13,073 nucleotides of DNA from contig PJRA01000555.1 in assembly GCA_016987375.1 (NCBI GenBank), positions 1,485,152 through 1,498,224 of the forward strand, read 5' to 3'. Shown one piece after another: positions 1-9,169 of the stretch. Position 1 is the stretch's first letter, and each line of letters opens with the position of its first letter. The translations under genes were made by a program, and so were the position numbers. The notes under the pieces are model-generated. The model was not told where the DNA came from, did not search any database, and saw only the letters and a list, made by a program, of their open reading frames with translations. The stretch comes from Brachionus koreanus (lineage: Eukaryota > Rotifera > Eurotatoria > Ploima > Brachionidae).

Positions 1-45
1 AAAAGACTTTAAAATGACTTTTTTTTTTGACTTTTGCACAAGTCT
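1..45. repeat. Fragment resembling the AAGTC-rich foldback repeat
   Basis: GACTTTTTTTTTTTGACTT is followed by TTGCACAAGTCTGG, resembling the right end of the 8018-8114 repeat (GACTTAAAAACAAGTCTG). The match is short and A/T-run dominated, so the relationship is tentative. Confidence 0.3.
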
Positions 46-211
46 GGTTTCGAATCAAGAAATATCGAGTACCCAACTCCATTGTGTAATTGCTACCTTA
101 CTATTTCCTCTTTTTTTCCTGAACCATCAAATATATAAAAAATGTATTCTATTTCTCTCTATCTTAATTTATCTAATTTAAATTAATTTTAATATTTCTC
201 TATTTTTTAAC

Positions 212-217
212 TTTATT
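212..217 (-). terminator. Candidate polyadenylation signal for the minus-strand gene
   Basis: AATAAA on the minus strand lies about 255 nt past the proposed stop at 475-473. Other similar A/T hexamers are nearby, so it is only a candidate. Confidence 0.2.
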
Positions 218-264
218 TTGATTTTTTATTTTATTTTTTATTTTTAATCTGAAGGAGCTTAAGC

Positions 265-305
265 TCGGTACAGAAATACAAATAAATAAGAAATAAATAA
301 ATAAA
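265..305. repeat. AAAT/AAATA microsatellite
   Basis: This is an imperfect tandem run of AAAT and AAATA units just beyond the 3' end of the minus-strand coding block. The rest of 1-472 is AT-rich, with no coding frame I can support; it probably includes the 3' UTR. Confidence 0.6.
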
Positions 306-472
306 ATAGAATTATTATTTCAAAAGTAATAGTTTGCTTAAGTGAAATGAAAAAAATTTTAGTGATTTAACTGATTATATTGTGGAGATGATATCTTTGA
401 TCGCAATTTTTTGTTAACACTTAATTACATAGTCAATATTGCCCAAAAAAAATTCAATAATAAAATTTTTAG

Positions 473-1569
473 CTAAATTTTTACTTTGATATCATCGGCT
501 AAATTGAGACCTGAATCCGAATTGCATAGAGCTTGTTTGGCTATTTTTTGTGCATGTTCCACCAAAGCTTCGACAAGCTTTCTACTCAAAATTGGCTCAT
601 GAACTTAAATTTTAATTTAAAATTAAATAAACAATTCTGAGTCAATTTTTTTTCCTTTACTTTTATCTAATTTTGTTTGTTTTTCTCCTGCATCTTTAGC
701 TGTATCGAGATTTTCATCTTAAAAAAAAAAAAGAATATTTATTTTTTTAAATTTTACTCAAAACAACCTTTGGTTAATTGATTATCTATGTCAAAATTTC
801 CATCTATTTTATTAGTATAGTACAAATAGGGTGGAATTTTGTCGAACAAACGATAAAGAGTGTGATCGTTTTTCTTTTTATCTTCACCATTAGCCAAATC
901 ATCATTTAATGCTTTGCCAATTTTCATCATTTTTCCATCAGGTGCCATAATAATCACACCATTAGGCTTTTCTTTGTGCTGTTTTTTACCGTGTTCATTG
1001 TGCTCATTTTTTTTATTAAGAAGTTCTAAGAGGGGCTCTTTGTTTTCTTTTGAATTTTTCGGCAAAACATTTTCAAGCTGAATTTTAAAAGTGCCAACCG
1101 GTTTTTTGACCACTGTGCTTTGATCCGTATTATCAGTTCTTTCCGAAATAGTTTCGGATGGAAAAAAGTCTTTTACTTCAATGAATGATTCGTTTACAAT
1201 AACAGACGACTCTTTGCTATTGTGAGGATTTTTGTCCGCTATGGGTTCATCTTCTTGTCTTGAGGTTTCGACAGTCAAAGTTTTGGGCAGATTATTGCTG
1301 ATATTTAAATTGAGTGGTGCCAGGTAGCGCGGTATTTTTGTGCTGTTCGAATATGAACTGGTTAGTTTGTTTCCGTTTAGAGCCGGAAAAATGTAGCTAT
1401 TACTGGAACGTGAAGTCAAATTGGACAACAGTTCGTCTGCATTTAGCTCTTTTACAGTCAATTTTTTTGAACCACTTTCTTTTGGACTTAAATTTAGTGT
1501 ATCTTGTAGTGACTCCTTGATAAAATTTTTTTTTAAATTAAAACTAATTTGAATTGACATAAAAAAGGC
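473..1569 (-). CDS. Three-exon coding block: 3' part of the KIAA2012-like gene, or a separate gene
   Basis: Three exons join in frame: 1569-768, 717-661 and 603-473, with TAG at 475-473. The introns are 50 nt (767-718, GT-AG, long poly-T before AG) and 57 nt (660-604, GTAAAG...AAG). Both splices are phase 1 and remove in-frame stops. The translation is hydrophilic and rich in Lys, Asn, Glu and Ser, with PNGVIIMAPDGKMMKIGKAL, then KIPPYLYY in the first exon. The last exon reads LSRKLVEALVEHAQKIAKQAL, probably helical. No signal peptide or membrane segment is visible. Joined phase 0 to 5504-4653, the total CDS is 1842 nt (613 residues). Alternatively, translation begins at ATG 1560-1558, shortly after an AG acceptor, making a separate gene. 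I do not recognise the domain. The last exon could also splice on at GTAAAA (484-479). Confidence 0.6.
604..660 (-). other. Intron, 57 nt
   Basis: The donor GTAAAG is at 660-655 and the acceptor ATTTAAG ends at 604. The reading frame upstream runs into TAA inside this stretch, whereas removing it gives an open frame through 473. The phase is 1 on both sides and the size matches the other introns of the window. Confidence 0.65.
718..767 (-). other. Intron, 50 nt
   Basis: The donor is AAAG|GTTGTT at 767 and the acceptor follows a long pyrimidine run ending TTTAAG at 718. Splicing joins G to AT, giving an Asp codon (...LTK-D-ENLD...), and bypasses the in-frame stop shortly after the donor. The donor departs from GTAAG; a rival GTAAAA donor 10 nt further on would create an immediate stop, so it was not chosen. 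Confidence 0.6.
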
Positions 1570-1620
1570 CTCTAGATTTTTTGTCTTTTTATTGAACAAA
1601 AATAATTGATAAATAAACAT

Positions 1621-2220
1621 TTATGAAAAAGAAAAATTTAAATTAAAAATATTTGAAAAATTTTATATTTTTCCAATTTTTTTTTCTGACAACGCATTCT
1701 TTATTTCTAATTCTAGGCTGGTGGCTTTAAATTATCTCTTAAAAACAAAGCTTTCATTCTTCTTAAAAATATTTTAAAAACTAATGTAAAAAAATAACTG
1801 CTACACATTTACATTTTGACTTATGTTGCACTAACGGTAATTTATGGTTGGTGATGGGTGAAACAAGAGTATTAAGAAGCTGTTATTTATTAAGAGTGCA
1901 TTTTAAATTTCTCTAAATAGAAATCTTGTATCAGTCTGTTCAAAATTTTAGACTGTTTTGGTAAATCAGATGATTTTGGCACAAGGCAATATTTCAAATA
2001 AAAGTTAATTTTCAGATTATTTTCAAAGCAAAAAAAAAAATTTTTAACTTATTGCACACAAAATCATATAGCTTCATAAAAAACACAAAAATTTAGAATA
2101 AATAGCACACATAAGGAATGTCCTCAATTCTGGTCATTTCAAATTGAATTTCCTTTGCAAAATTGTTTGAATTCTAAGCCTGAGCCTTTATGAGTCCTGG
2201 TACCAAAAACAAGAAAGGAA
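1621..2220. other. AT-rich stretch with no supported gene
   Basis: No frame with coding character and no repeat was seen. It lies within the gap between the two minus-strand coding blocks. Confidence 0.6.
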
Positions 2221-2486
2221 TTTTAAATTAAAGCAACTTTTTTTCTTAAGGTCTAAAAATCGTTGTGCAAAATGTATTAACTGATACAAGGTTTGTATTA
2301 CCCAAAATTAGTCTGTGCAAAAACTCTTTAGTTAAAATTTTAATAATTTTCTAATGCATATACTGTTTTTAACTATTTCATAGTTTTTACACAGACTAAT
2401 CTTGGGTAATACAAACGTTGTATCAGCTGATATATTTTGCACAACGATTTTTAGACCCCTAGAAAAAAAGTTATTTTAATTTAAAT
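2221..2486. mobile_element. Foldback (palindromic) MITE, about 265 bp
   Basis: Two arms of over 100 nt (about 2221-2338 and 2365-2486) are inverted copies of each other around a short AT-rich centre. Shared landmarks include TTTAAATTAAA at the tip, GTCTAAAAATCGTTGTGCAA, a CTGATACAA block around a TATCAGCTGATA palindrome, and TTGTATTACCCAA next to TAGTCTGTG. There is no open frame. The family cannot be named from sequence. A target duplication was not clear, and the inverted similarity may extend weakly outward to about 2200 and 2506. Confidence 0.8.
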
Positions 2487-2704
2487 TTGTTTTTTGATCC
2501 AAAATTAACAATGACCTAGAAGTGGCCATTTATAAATACAATTATTTTAACGGGAATATTTTTTGTCAGTAGATTTTTTTTTTTAATTAAAAATAGATAA
2601 AATCAAATAGAAGTAGATAAAAGTTTTTAATAGAAGATATTTATTTTTTCAAACATAGATAATTAAATAAAATGCCTTGAAAAAACAAACTAAGTAATTG
2701 ACGC

Positions 2705-2773
2705 TTAATTCCTTAGCCTTTTTAAACGGCTGCCCTCTTTCATTATTGGATTTATCTGGCCTTGCTCAAGAGA
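2705..2773 (-). CDS. Candidate short exon between the two minus-strand coding blocks
   Basis: A minus-strand frame reads SLEQGQINPIMKEGSRLKRL, then RN and a TAA at 2707-2705. The stretch is more GC-rich and more protein-like than the surrounding AT-rich DNA. It is preceded by a pyrimidine-containing acceptor (ATTTTTAGAG), with AG ending at either 2776 or 2774. The 2774 choice gives phase 0, which matches the proposed donor at 4652, so this could be an alternative terminal exon of the KIAA2012-like gene that adds 22 residues after the N-terminal exon. No transcript evidence is possible here, and a decayed transposon piece is not excluded. Confidence 0.3.
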   Translation of the reverse strand, partial: SLEQGQINPIMKEGSRLKRLRN

Positions 2774-2865
2774 CTCTAAAAATTTGGCAATGTTAGAAAT
2801 TTTTTATTATTGGAAAATTTAGTTCGGGTTATTTTTTCTTTAGAAGTATAATTCAAGGAATTAAA

Positions 2866-3129
2866 TACCGTATTCTCTTGTTCGATTATGCTGCACCATA
2901 AGTTAAGACACGCCTTTGAATCTTAGTTTAATGCGTCATCAAGACTCGATTTTTAAGTAAGGTGCTGCATCAAATGCAAAATTCGAAAAAACTAATTTTT
3001 AAAAGAATGAAAAAAATTATTTTTTTGAAAGTAAATAATATTATAGCATTGGCGAGATGTACTTTGTTGCATGGTCCAAAGGTGTGTCTTAACTTATGGT
3101 GCAGCATAATCGAATGAGGAAATACAGTA
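2866..3129. mobile_element. Tc1/mariner-like MITE with 51-bp terminal inverted repeats
   Basis: The left repeat at 2868-2918 and the right repeat at 3077-3127 are inverted copies. Their common core TTCGATTATGCTGCACCATA then AGTTAAGACAC is identical over 31 nt, with a few mismatches outside it. TA flanks both ends (2866-2867 and 3128-3129), the target duplication expected for Tc1/mariner transposition. The interior of about 160 nt has no coding capacity, so it would need transposase supplied in trans. Confidence 0.8.
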
Positions 3130-3662
3130 GTATATCAAGTATGTATAGCTAAATAAGTTACCCAATTAAGAAAATTTGTTTTATCAAAACTTGGAATTTT
3201 TTGAAGTTGAACTGTGAAAAGATTAGCACTTTTAAGATGAATATCTAACAAAATAAAAAAATTATCAATTAAATAAAATTATTTACAAAAAAAATATTTA
3301 AAAAACTATGCCATTATTTAACTATTTTCTTTATTGTTTGTATTATAACTGCGAACCTACAAACAATAAAGGTTTACAAAACAAAACTAATAAATATGTA
3401 ATAATGGCCTTCTTCGGCCTTTAAGTAAAAAAATTTTCATGAAAATAAATATATATACAAAAATAAAAAAAAAAAAAAATTGATAAATTATATGAAATAT
3501 TTTAAATTTAAGATTAGACAGAAAATTATGAAATTTATTCCCAAAAAAACTCAAAAATTACAAAAATTTATCTTAGATACTATTTAGTTTTGCAATTTTT
3601 TGACATTTTTTAATTAATCAATAAAAAAAAGCAATTGTTAGCTAATCTTCAAAATATAGTCT
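3130..3662. other. AT-rich stretch with one short hairpin
   Basis: There is no coding content. A perfect 13-bp inverted repeat (CTTTATTGTTTGT at 3329-3341 and its complement at 3359-3371) encloses a 17-nt loop. It could mark an edge of the mariner remnant, but no partner was found at the other side. Confidence 0.5.
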
Positions 3663-4303
3663 TTAGTCATCTATCAAAGATTGATTCGATTCATCTCTTT
3701 TTTTTCCATTCAGAGCTTTTGGAAGCAAAAAATTCACAACACCCTTCTTCAACTTAGTCTTGGTTATTAAAATTGTGGTGTCTATGAAAATGATTGAGTG
3801 AAAAAGATAATAATCAATATAGGAAGAAATGCGATGCCTTCCAGGATATTTTTCTAAAAGTGAAGCATTCATTCATTCTAGTTGTTCAGAATAAATTTCT
3901 GCATGTATAGCACTACTGTCTACTACCCCTTGCAAATTCCACAAAATACACAACGTCACCTTTTTTTTGAAAGGATTTTCTTAAGTAGTTTCTCTCAAAA
4001 TTCAATTTTTACTTGAATATCGAAATGTTTTTTAAACCAATTTTGTACCCTTCTTACTTTAAACACATTTTTACCTTCCACTAGACATATTTCACGTGTT
4101 GATGCTGTTACTGATAGACGTCTTTCTTGTCTTTCAAGTTTGTACAAACGAATTCTAAGCTCTGCAAAAACTGTGCAAATTTTATCTAATGTTTTTTTAA
4201 TGATGTGCATTTTACAGAGATATGAAGAGTATTTGCAGAATTTAGAATTCTTTTCTACAAACTTGTACAACATTGTACTGTTTGCAGAACCATTTTTGCA
4301 CAA
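3663..4303 (-). pseudogene. Degenerate mariner-type transposase
   Basis: A single minus-strand frame from 4303 to 3663 carries recognisable mariner pieces, broken by stops at 3997-3995 and 3875-3873. In order: the helix-turn-helix end STREICLVEG...VQNWFKKHFDIQVK (about 4108-4004), the central strand KKVTLCILWNLQGVVDSS (about 3960-3905), then SEQLE and MNASLLEKYP, then SSYIDYYLFHS around the third catalytic Asp (about 3815), and finally ALNGKK. The segments carrying the first catalytic Asp and the second Asp block before the third are missing, so it cannot be an active DD34D enzyme. The first 50 residues do not look like mariner. It lies in the gap between the two minus-strand coding blocks and is probably intronic or intergenic debris. 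Flanking inverted repeats were not identified. Confidence 0.75.
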
Positions 4304-4652
4304 CTAGAAAAATAATTATATAGTTTATCCTTTTTGTACTGTAATTTTTGTTCTAAGATTTCACATTGCCGTCTTTCTAATAATGACGTAATAGTAGCAA
4401 AATTTCCAAATTTTCATTTAAAGTTTTGATTTTATAAAATTTAATTTTAGAATTAAATAAACAAAGATTTAGACATATGATTTTGAAGAGCAATCAATTC
4501 TGCTATATTTTTAACATATAAAATTACTTAAAAATTTGGAATTATAAAAAAAAAACGCAAAATTCTAAGATTCAACTTTTAACTTTTTTTTTTTTTTTCT
4601 TTTTTTTAAGACAAAACAAATAAATAGATAAAAAAAAAGATGAAATAGTTAC

Positions 4653-5504
4653 AATTCTTTTTTCGGTAATAGACTGAATAGCTGTTTGAATTAGCAATTC
4701 TGTTAAAACTGCTTCTTGGTCGGGCTTGCTCAATTTATGGTATTCAATGTCATTTCCATCTCTGTCACAAATTTGTATGCCCTCGGTATTTAGCTCTAAA
4801 TTGTTCACTGAACCATCCTTTCTATCGCTTAGAGTGCTCTCGACTCGATAGAATCTGTAGCCGCGCAAAGCCGGTATGTTCATTGACAACCATCTTTCTT
4901 GAATGCGATAGGCGGGAGGCAACCGCGACAAATCGTCATTAATGCGCAGCTTAGAATTGGGAAAAATTTCGCTGCTTTCAAAAAGGCTTTCCTCTTTGAG
5001 ACTGCCTCCTTTGGCCAAATTTTCAAGCAAGTCGGGCTTCCACTTGCGCGACCAGTTGGACAAGTATCTTTTGGCTGAGAAGCCAGGTCGGATCTTTTCC
5101 AACAAAGCTTGATCGGGCTTCTTCTCATCATCATCGTCAAAGCCTACCCAGTCATCGCTCTCATTTACTCCAAACTCCAGTATTGACCGCTTTAGATCGC
5201 CGAACGTGCGCAGCGGCTTTCTAGCTCTTGTCTTACGCCTTGGCTTCTCTTCGTCCTGGGTTCCCAGAGTCAAATCTTCGCTGAACAAAATCAGCGGTCC
5301 TTTGCGTGTTGTAAAAGTTTTGGGCAGATGAAGCTCGCGCTGTTCAGCTATTGCGCCGCTAAAAAACAGTTTGTTGTCGAGCAGTTTTTTACGGTACTTG
5401 GCGTCAAAAATGTCTCTGTCATCGTAGGTTATTTGTAACAAAGAGCCCTTTTTTTCGCCAACACCGCGACTCAGTTTCGACAATCCAACTGCTGTGTTTA
5501 TCAT
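4653..5504 (-). CDS. KIAA2012-family protein, N-terminal exon
   Basis: This frame encodes 284 residues up to a proposed splice donor (GTAACT at 4652-4647); unspliced it would run to 310 residues, ending in a lysine run translated from intron-like poly-T. Family features recognised from memory: an N terminus with LSRG, then LPKTFTTRKGPLILFSEDL (residues about 60-78), a basic stretch followed by FGDLKRSILEFG (about 100-111), IRPGFSAKRYL (about 138-148) and DLSRLPPAYRI (about 192-202). The order and spacing match the start of vertebrate KIAA2012, a coiled-coil protein of unknown biochemical function. The start is supported because the residues just after Met align with the family's N terminus and because an AG acceptor lies 17 nt upstream. 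The exon is clearly GC-richer than its surroundings. It is divergent to the hinderin gene. Family assignment is fairly firm; the exact donor is inferred. Confidence 0.75.
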
Positions 5505-5521
5505 AATTTACAAATAAAAAC

Positions 5522-5540
5522 CTAATAATAAAAAAAAAAT
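5522..5540 (-). promoter_or_regulatory. 3' splice-site-like AG just before the KIAA2012-like start
   Basis: Read on the minus strand, a run of T followed by ATTATTAG ends at 5522, leaving a 17-nt leader before ATG 5504-5502. This is the arrangement of a spliced-leader acceptor or of a 5'-UTR intron end. No donor was identified upstream. Confidence 0.4.
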
Positions 5541-5710
5541 TCTAAAAAGCTTAATGAAGATGAAAATGCTTTTTTTTTTTGTTAAAAATTTTATTTAGGA
5601 AAATTTAAGTGTGTTAAAAGTAATTAAGATTTTTACTAACTTAAAATAAACCTTGAGAGAAAATGGGTAAACAAAAAAAAAACTTTTTTTTGTTTTAATT
5701 TTTAAGTGAC

Positions 5711-5806
5711 ATGTTGACCAGGATTATGCTAGGCAAAGGCGCCACGCTGGAAAAAAAATCAGTCTCAAAAATATTCTGTGCAAAATCGGCGGAATTCGGC
5801 ATTTAG
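5711..5806 (+). other. GC-rich island with a 31-codon frame
   Basis: The block is far GC-richer than its flanks (GGCAAAGGCGCCACGCTGG, later CGGCGGAATTCGGC). On the plus strand it encodes MLTRIMLGKGATLEKK and 15 further codons before TAG, preceded by an acceptor-like run ending AG at 5706. On the minus strand a stronger acceptor (GATTTTTTTTCCAG, ending at 5752) is also present. It could be an exon, a 5'-UTR exon of the KIAA2012-like gene, or old transposon sequence; the evidence does not decide. Confidence 0.25.
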
Positions 5807-8017
5807 AGAAAAAAATGAAATAATTGTTGACTTTTATTGGATTTCCTGTTGACATAATGTAATTACTTTAGAGGAAAAGTTAATCAAAATTAGAAATAAA
5901 AATTGATGGATAAAAATGGTTCTAATTCTATGGCAACTAAAGTGTTAATCAATTTTTAAAATTATCACTAGAATTCAATTCAGCTAAGCACAGGCATATT
6001 TCAAGAGTTTTATTTACAATGGTTAGATAATCAGCATGCATGAGTTTTTTGAATATTCATTAAATACCTTGATACATTCCTAGCCGTGTTTGGCTCAGTC
6101 TTAAGAATTAAGAAAGCCTACCTTTAGAATAAACAAACTAAATTTTTTTCTTTCTACTCTTTCTTTGCCAATGTTTAATCAATTAGAATCAAAATTTATT
6201 TTCTAACATGTGTTTATTCATAAACACTGTGTTTAAGCTATATGTGCTGACTGTGGGCGAACAAGTCCTTAAAAAATACATAGAAATTCAGAATTTTCCT
6301 CTTGTTTTCTTTTTTTGCTAATAAATTCTTAGCTAAAAAACAATAATATTATGTGCATACCAAGATACCTTAGCAAATCTTGGAAAATATCGCAGGACAT
6401 TTTCTTAATGAATAAATTAAAAAGTTATTTCTTAATCGATTTGCAAATTTTTTCACCTGGAAAACAAACAAAAATTTAAATTAACTATTTACTTTTTTAA
6501 ATAATAAAAATCAAGGCTAGGCTTTTTCCAATAAAGTTAAATCAAGTCAAGTCATTAATTTGAGTTGAGATTTTTTTTTTTTTTTCAAAAGACTATTAAA
6601 CAAACCAAGCGTAAAATAGATTAACATGAGCAAAATTACGATTATGGTTTAGGGATAATGATAAACAAAACATAAAAAACATAAAATAAAATCTTAAATT
6701 TCGAATCCTTCTAAAAGTGAACCAAAACTTAAAATTTAATAATATAACTAAGAGATGGAAAACAAAAAATAAAAACCAAAAAATTTACTATTTATTTTTT
6801 TTAATATTTTGAGGTGAAGCTTAAATATTTTTTTATCAAGAAGCAACATAAACAAATGTTCTATCTAAGAATGTCATTCAGGAAAAAATGATTTCGTTTA
6901 TTTCATCATTTATGTACTATTATATTTCTTACTAAAAAAAATTAACAACTGTGTCAATATGATGTAAAAATGGAAGAAATTGAAATTTGAATAAAAAAGG
7001 AAGCTTTAGCTTTTAACAAATAAATTAAACTTTTTTGATTTAATAAAATAGCTAAGTTTTATAATTAGGTTTAGAAGCGCAAAGCTTCTAAATTTTGTGT
7101 CAGTATGAAGCCTTAATTTAATTGTAATTGCTTAATATTTTGATTAATTTAAATTTTTTGTTTTGTTTTTCTTTAATTTTCACCTTTAATATGAAATTTT
7201 AAAGAAATCAAAGAAAACTAAAAAGCAAATAAAAAATAGAGCAAAATAAATAAAAGGGAAGAAATTCAGTAGAAGCAATAAGCTTGAAAATTGTTAATAA
7301 ATGTTTCATTTCGATTTGAAAAAGAAAGTCGAGGAGTCGAGTCCTTTTTTCTATTGAATTTTTTGGAAAAACTTGTTGCTAGAAAGACCAAATGGCCATT
7401 ATATTATTAAAATTTTTTCAAAGCTTCATTAAATCTCTTAAATTCAGTCAGATCTATTTGTACATATATTGAAATTTTTTGAAAAAATTTCTCTAAAATA
7501 TTTGATAAAGTTTTTTAATTTTGTGACTAACTTACCAGGGTTGAATTTATCAGAACAATTTTTTTGTTTCAAAATGAATAAATATTTTGGTAGATTACAG
7601 TTTATTTTTTCAACAAAATTGTAAAGATAGGTATTTTAAATTAAAAAAGCTTTCAACTTTTTTTGTTTATTTTAAAATTCCTTAAGAAAAAAATCTAAAT
7701 ATAATTCTAAATTAAAGTTCAAAATTAATAATCATCTACTGTCTCGGCTTTGTTGAGAGTCTCAAATTAACTTTTAAATTGAATTGAAGTTTTTTTGAAA
7801 AAAAAATATTTGATTAATCTATAATAAATAGAATGCATATGTGTGATCGCCAATGAAAGTTTATCTTAAATATATTAAATTAATGAATAAAAATGAATAA
7901 AACAAAAAAATTAAGAACATTTTTATTTTATTTTTCAAAGAATTAAAAAATTTATTACATATTTAATAATTAATTCTAGATTTAATAAAAAAGTCTATTC
8001 ATCTATATTCATTAAAA
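5807..8017. other. AT-rich intergenic DNA between the divergent genes
   Basis: No gene is supported. It holds short hairpins (6210-6227, 6359-6382, 7070-7092), many A/T runs and a CAAGTCAAGTCAT motif near 6543 that also occurs in the 8018-8114 repeat. Confidence 0.6.
7070..7092. repeat. Perfect 9-bp hairpin
   Basis: TTTAGAAGC and GCTTCTAAA are separated by GCAAA. It lies alone in AT-rich intergenic DNA with no neighbouring gene to relate it to. Confidence 0.4.
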
Positions 8018-8114
8018 TCAGACTTGTTTATAAGTCACAAAAAATTAAGTCAAAGTTATGACTTGACTTGAAAAAAAAAAAAATTTAGCTCACTGACTTA
8101 AAAACAAGTCTGAT
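8018..8114. repeat. Short foldback repeat with 21-bp inverted termini
   Basis: The left terminus at 8018-8038 (ATCAGACTTGTTTATAAGTCA) and the right terminus at 8094-8114 are inverted copies with one mismatch. Between them lie several AAGTC/GACTT words and a run of A. The element is about 97 bp and non-coding. Part of its pattern (GACTT...ACAAGTCTG) recurs at the left edge of the window. Confidence 0.65.
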
Positions 8115-8388
8115 TAAATCCAAATATAATCAATTATATTTTATCATTTATTTAATTTTACGATTAATAAAGTTTCTGTTTCAAAATTTTAAAGTGAAAC
8201 AACTTTTGTTCTGATCTGCAAAGTTTATCATCTGATATTATATCACTGAGTTTGTATAACTCATATTTTGTCTATAAAAATAAATTTTTTTCTCGCTTGT
8301 TTTTAAATTATTTTTTTGTTGTTTAAATTTTTGAACATGATCATTTTAATTTCCTAGTTTTGGATCTTTGAAAAAAAAATTTTAAATT

Positions 8389-8514
8389 TTAGTTTTTGTT
8401 TTTTTTTTTCAAAGATTCACACGATCTTTTTTTATAATTTTGCAATTTATTCTTGGTAAATTCTTGATTTAAAATAGTGTTGGAAGCCGTACAAACGGTC
8501 GTTGATGCGGCCAT
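8389..8514 (-). CDS. Possible small ORF or first exon, unrecognised
   Basis: An ATG at 8514-8512 opens a 41-codon frame that starts MAASTTVCTASNTILNQEF and becomes Lys/Asn-rich (KNKLQNYKKRSCESLKKK) before a stop at 8391-8389. The first 30 nt are much GC-richer than the surroundings, which is why I list it. There is no recognised domain, no convincing splice donor and no further exon downstream. It may be chance. Confidence 0.2.
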   Translation of the reverse strand: MAASTTVCTASNTILNQEFTKNKLQNYKKRSCESLKKKNKN

Positions 8515-9169
8515 ATCATAATAAAAAAACGTATAAAGAAATTTTAGCAGAATTTTTTGGAAAAAAAACAAAATCAAATGTAATTGAACACAGAAGTATC
8601 TTAAATTAAACAATAAAAAAAGCAAATTTTTACTAATATTGAATTTTTTAAAATAAAATATTGTTTAATTACTAACAATTTAAAAATATAAAAAATTAAG
8701 AGTTATTTATGTTTATTTTTTTCTCTATTTTTCAATAAATACTTATGAGATTGAGATGGCGATACATGATTTTGTAAATCAAAGAATTTGCTACAAACTG
8801 ATCATATTTAATTAGTAGCTTTGGTATATTGTCTTTTCATTGAACAAGGCTTAAAGTTAAATATCATAGGTTTTTGTATTTTCTTATTTTTCTATAAGAG
8901 ACAAACAAAATTAAAGTAGTATATTTTTTTAAAGCTTACAAAATGCTAATTTAGATCATCAAAAAAATTAAATTCAAATAGTAATGATTTTGCGTTATTT
9001 TTTAAAATTCAATTTTTAGTCAAAAATATCAAAAACGGTATAAATATGAAATTGAATAAGATAAAGAATTTTTTTTTGTTAAAAATGAATTCCTCATACA
9101 AAAATACATAATAATATAGAAAAAAAAAATTGTCAAAAAAAGGTGCATTATTTAATGAACTGAACCTTA

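Noticed and set aside
20..95. tRNA or tRNA-derived SINE on the minus strand (GATTCGAAACC resembles a B box, AGTTGG resembles the end of an A box)
   Set aside because: The A-box match has about three mismatches and the T-arm stem does not pair, so no cloverleaf can be drawn. A chance match is likelier.
1314..1520. 68-codon plus-strand frame
   Set aside because: It is antisense to the better supported minus-strand exon 1569-768 and has no family resemblance.
4572..4652. Extension of the KIAA2012-like protein to 310 residues
   Set aside because: The last 26 residues are hydrophobic residues plus a lysine run encoded by poly-T/poly-A, unlike the rest of the protein. A GTAACT donor precedes them, so they are probably intron.
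4880..5140. 86-codon minus-strand frame
   Set aside because: It is another frame of the KIAA2012-like exon, whose own frame carries the conserved motifs.
7471..7491. 21-nt palindrome GAAATTTTTTGAAAAAATTT followed by C
   Set aside because: It is built only from A/T runs, and such palindromes are expected by chance in this composition.
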